A stretch of 7,214 bases of DNA. Source: Rhizobiaceae bacterium (lineage in GTDB: Bacteria; Pseudomonadota; Alphaproteobacteria; Rhizobiales; Rhizobiaceae). Shown in pieces: positions 5,356 to 7,214 of this stretch. Positions within the stretch are counted from its first letter, which is position 1, and every line of letters starts with the position of its first letter. The stretch spans positions 1 to 7,214 of the forward strand of contig SCRB01000907.1 in NCBI GenBank assembly GCA_004299545.1. Reading direction: 5' to 3'. The notes below the pieces were generated by a model, which worked only from the letters and a program-made list of their open reading frames with translations, ran no database searches and had not been told where the DNA came from. The translations under genes were made by a program, and so were the position numbers.

Positions 5356-5724
5356 TCACGCGGCCATCCCGGGTTCGCGGAAACGCTTCAGCAATTGCGG
5401 GCGGTTGAACGGCTTCAGGATATAGCTGGACGCACCGGCGCGCTTGGCCCGCATGATCGCGGGAACGTCCAGTTCGACAAGACATATGGCGATCTGCGGC
5501 TTTTTTTCGCAAGGAATGCCGAGCACTTCGGTGATGAAGTCAACGGCAGAGATGTCGGGCAGCGTGGCATCGAGAATGATCGTGTCGGGCATTTCGGCAC
5601 GGCACAGCCCCAGAGCCTCTGTTCCGCCCGAAGCTTCCGCCACGAAAAAGCCCTCGCTTTCCAGAATCCGCTTCGCCACCTTCCGGACGACACTTGAATC
5701 GTCGACAATCAAGAACCGTTTCAT
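5356..5724 (-). CDS. Stand-alone receiver-domain response regulator, linked to chpT
   Basis: The 122-residue product is a single receiver domain with no output domain. Visible residues are Asp8/Asp9 (FLIVDDS), phosphoacceptor Asp52 (IILDATLPD) and Lys104 in YILKPF. The position normally held by Thr or Ser in strand four aligns, without gaps against CheY, to Leu82 (ICLVEL), so the usual conformational switch residue seems to be missing. It does not look like CpdR or DivK, the best known single-domain regulators of this pathway. I chose the ATG at 5724, which has GGGGG five bases upstream and starts directly at the first strand. An in-frame GTG two codons earlier and an ATG 32 codons earlier (5820) are alternatives. 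It lies 150 bases downstream of chpT on the same strand and converges on ctrA. A role in the CckA-ChpT-CtrA relay is inferred from position only. Confidence 0.85.
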   Translation of the reverse strand: MKRFLIVDDSSVVRKVAKRILESEGFFVAEASGGTEALGLCRAEMPDTIILDATLPDISAVDFITEVLGIPCEKKPQIAICLVELDVPAIMRAKRAGASSYILKPFNRPQLLKRFREPGMAA

Positions 5725-5786
5725 CTTCACCCCCGATGAATCGCTGCCCGCGCTGGCGCCTTGTCCGACCAACGCGCGATCACGGG

Positions 5787-5804
5787 CAGCGAAGCATTTC
5801 GCTG
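5787..5804. repeat. Hairpin between chpT and the receiver gene
   Basis: CAGCGAA (5787-5793) and TTCGCTG (5798-5804) form a perfect 7-bp stem with a GCAT loop, in the 150-base gap between chpT and the downstream receiver gene. It could attenuate or end the chpT transcript, or lie in the leader of the receiver mRNA. No U-tract follows it on the minus strand. Confidence 0.4.
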
Positions 5805-5874
5805 GGAGCCTAGCGCTCAAGGGTTAAAAATAACGAACAACGAGAATGGAATTTGAGTAAAACCCACCTGCCGC

Positions 5875-6504
5875 TCAGGCGACGGTTAGCGTGATTTCTT
5901 CGGCCGTTGCGCGGATATTGATCGTCATCCCGGTCTCGTGTGCCAGAAGCAGCGTGTAATAGGGTTGAACGGCATGTGCATCGACAGGTTCTTCGGGTTT
6001 CCTGCCTGAGTGGAATTCAAGAAACTTCGCCGGAACCCTGACCATCGGCCCGCTGGCGACGAGCGTGAACTTCGGTTCCGTCTCGGCGTTCTCGATGCTG
6101 ACAGCAAGCTTGCCACCGCGCGGAATCGCCGCGTTCGCCACCATGAGCAGGTTGAGCAGGAGCTTCACCTTGTTCTTCGGCAGATAGGCGCGCGGGCCGG
6201 TCCAGGCCAGTTCGGGTTTTTCGTTCTTCATGAACGCGGTCGCCACAGCCTCGGCGTCTCCCGTGTCGATCTGCATCCCGGCCGATCCGGCCGCGCCGAA
6301 GGCGATGCGCGCGAATTGAAGGCGGGCGGAGGCGTTGCGGGCGCTCGTGCGAATGAGGTTCATCGCGTCCTCGTCGGCTCCGCCCTCATCGAGCAGTTCG
6401 AGGCCGTTGTTGATCGCACCGACCGGTGAAATGATGTCGTGGCAAACCCTGCTGCATAGAAGCGCCGCCAGATCCGGCGCAGAGAGCGTGAACAGTTCAG
6501 ACAT
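5875..6504 (-). CDS. chpT: Histidine phosphotransferase ChpT
   Basis: ChpT relays phosphate from the membrane hybrid kinase CckA to CtrA and to CpdR in the cytoplasm, so it sets both activity and stability of CtrA. The 209-residue protein begins MSELFTLSAPDLAALLCSR. The phosphorylated histidine is His22 in RVCHDIISPVGAINNG, at the start of a two-helix dimerisation bundle (about 8-75). A degenerate kinase-like C-terminal domain follows, including NKVKLLLNLLMVANAAIP and a Gly-rich PRGGKL, without the nucleotide-binding boxes of a true kinase. This is the ChpT architecture. The ATG at 6504 is preferred over one 15 codons upstream because GGAGAGG (6513-6519) sits eight bases before it. It is transcribed away from eipA, and a candidate CtrA box lies in the shared upstream region. 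The receiver gene follows on the same strand. Confidence 0.93.
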   Translation of the reverse strand: MSELFTLSAPDLAALLCSRVCHDIISPVGAINNGLELLDEGGADEDAMNLIRTSARNASARLQFARIAFGAAGSAGMQIDTGDAEAVATAFMKNEKPELAWTGPRAYLPKNKVKLLLNLLMVANAAIPRGGKLAVSIENAETEPKFTLVASGPMVRVPAKFLEFHSGRKPEEPVDAHAVQPYYTLLLAHETGMTINIRATAEEITLTVA

Positions 6505-6910
6505 TCGTGGGGCCTCTCCGGTGTTCGACCAATGGACGTAACGGTTCATGCCATGCCGCCCGAAGGCGGGAAAATGCGCTCTTGCGGCCGCACCTCTCTC
6601 TGCCTGAGGCCCGAGGCGAATGGATCTCCGCTGTGGCGAGGGGCGATCTCAAGCCGTCATGGCGGCTTACCATGCCCTTTGTAATGTAAGGTTAATGGTT
6701 GAAAAAGATTTACGCCTTAATTTGACGAATCACGAGACCGGAATTGCGGACACCGAGAAGCCGCATGGGCGTGGCGACAGACAGGAAGGCTCCCCCCGGC
6801 GCGTACTCTCCGGTCGCGGGCGGCTGCACCGGACGTGCGCGTATCTGACAGCCTGAGCGCGATATGGGATGGCTTCGTCCCGACGCGTTCGCTCCACGGA
6901 GACAGGAACG
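6505..6910. promoter_or_regulatory. Divergent chpT/eipA control region, 406 bases
   Basis: No gene is apparent; open frames here are short and lack family resemblance. An AT-rich centre (about 6675-6735) holds the candidate CtrA box at 6681-6695, further TTAA at 6717-6720, TTGACG at 6722-6727, and one GANTC site at 6727-6731. From that centre the chpT start is about 180 bases away and the eipA start about 215, so both transcripts may have long leaders or additional promoters closer in that I cannot identify. Confidence 0.55.
6681..6695. promoter_or_regulatory. Candidate CtrA-binding box between chpT and eipA
   Basis: The site reads GTAA-N7-TTAA, or TTAA-N7-TTAC on the other strand, and matches seven of eight fixed positions of TTAA-N7-TTAA. 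It lies in the AT-rich centre of the divergent region. CtrA control of eipA is reported for Brucella, which supports the call. Occupancy is inferred. Confidence 0.5.
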
Positions 6911-7214
6911 ATGTCTGAGACAATGATCGAATTGGGTATCCGCCGCTTCGCGGCTGCTCTGTTCGCAGGTTTTCTTGCTGTTTTGCTCCTCGGTTCCGCC
7001 GCGCGCGCGGAGACGGGATATACGGCGCAGGAGATCGTCGATTCGGGACACAGGTTCTTCGGCTCGACATCCGGTGGCCTCGCCACCGTGGTCGAGAAGA
7101 TCTTTGCCCGTTACGGTTTGCCGAACGGCTATGTCCTGGGTGAAGAAGGATCGGGCGCGATCATCGGCGGCCTGACCTACGGAGAGGGGACGCTCTATAC
7201 CAAGAACGCGGGAA
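6911..7214 (+). CDS. eipA: EipA-like periplasmic envelope protein (DUF1134), 5' part only
   Basis: The first 101 codons are present; the gene runs off the right edge. The N-terminus is a clear Sec signal peptide: Arg11-Arg12, a hydrophobic core at about 13-28 (FAAALFAGFLAVLLLG), and AARA with likely cleavage after Ala33. The mature start (ETGYTAQEIVDSGHRFFG) and the glycine-rich stretch GYVLGEEGSGAIIGGLTYGEG match the DUF1134/EipA family as I know it. In Brucella EipA is a small beta-barrel-like periplasmic protein needed for envelope integrity and virulence, and its gene is controlled by CtrA. The ATG at 6911 follows a GGAG/AGGA ribosome binding region. A second ATG at codon 5 is possible and would leave the signal peptide intact. 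The neighbouring chpT and ctrA give the same arrangement that I recall for Brucella. Confidence 0.92.
   Translation, partial: MSETMIELGIRRFAAALFAGFLAVLLLGSAARAETGYTAQEIVDSGHRFFGSTSGGLATVVEKIFARYGLPNGYVLGEEGSGAIIGGLTYGEGTLYTKNAG

Noticed and set aside
5356..5724. Assignment of the receiver protein as CpdR
   Set aside because: CpdR is the known single-domain partner of ChpT, but the sequence around the phosphoacceptor (LDATLPDISAVDF) and strand four (ICLVEL) does not resemble the CpdR proteins I know.
5725..5820. N-terminal extension of the receiver protein to 5820
   Set aside because: Receiver domains begin at the first strand. The extra 32 residues lack structure, and the good ribosome binding site is immediately before 5724.
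6010..6429. Plus-strand open frame of 139 codons
   Set aside because: It is antisense to chpT; its Arg/Gly/Val-rich translation is typical of a shadow frame.

Overview
This window looks like a chromosomal piece of an alphaproteobacterium of the order Hyphomicrobiales (Rhizobiales), of the Brucella/Rhizobium/Mesorhizobium type. The main reason is a conserved cell-cycle locus whose proteins I recognise from sequence: SciP (DUF1153), a FliJ-like protein, the master regulator CtrA, the phosphotransferase ChpT and the start of EipA (DUF1134). The DNA is GC-rich throughout, and the intergenic regions are AT-richer where the candidate CtrA and CcrM sites lie. I cannot assign genus or species. I see no phage, plasmid, insertion-sequence or CRISPR features, and no tRNA or rRNA genes.

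Layout. Bases 1-428 have no convincing gene. A Gfo/Idh/MocA-family NAD(P)-dependent sugar oxidoreductase runs rightward (429-1406) and converges on mnmA (1491-2681, leftward), the tRNA 2-thiouridylase. An imperfect 19-bp inverted repeat lies between them. A 390-bp divergent control region with a near-consensus CtrA box separates mnmA from sciP (3072-3347, rightward). A 376-bp non-coding stretch with a perfect 19-bp tandem duplication and two hairpins follows. Next is fliJ (3724-4101, leftward).

A 449-bp region separates fliJ from ctrA (4551-5246, rightward). It carries five GANTC (CcrM) methylation sites within 166 bp, CtrA half-sites, and a perfect 17-bp tandem duplication directly ahead of the ctrA ribosome binding site. 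CtrA converges on a small stand-alone receiver protein (5356-5724, leftward). Between the two stop codons is a perfect 21-bp inverted repeat made of heptamers. chpT (5875-6504, leftward) lies upstream of the receiver gene. A 406-bp divergent region with another near-consensus CtrA box leads to eipA (from 6911, rightward), which runs off the window.

How the genes fit together. In related bacteria CckA passes phosphate through ChpT to CtrA. CtrA then drives division, flagellar and envelope genes, SciP restrains CtrA-dependent transcription, and EipA is a CtrA-controlled periplasmic envelope protein. This window therefore holds a phosphotransferase, its target, an antagonist of that target and probable outputs side by side. 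The least understood members are the receiver-only protein beside chpT, which lacks the usual Thr/Ser switch residue, and the repeat structures around ctrA. The oxidoreductase and mnmA appear to be neighbours only.
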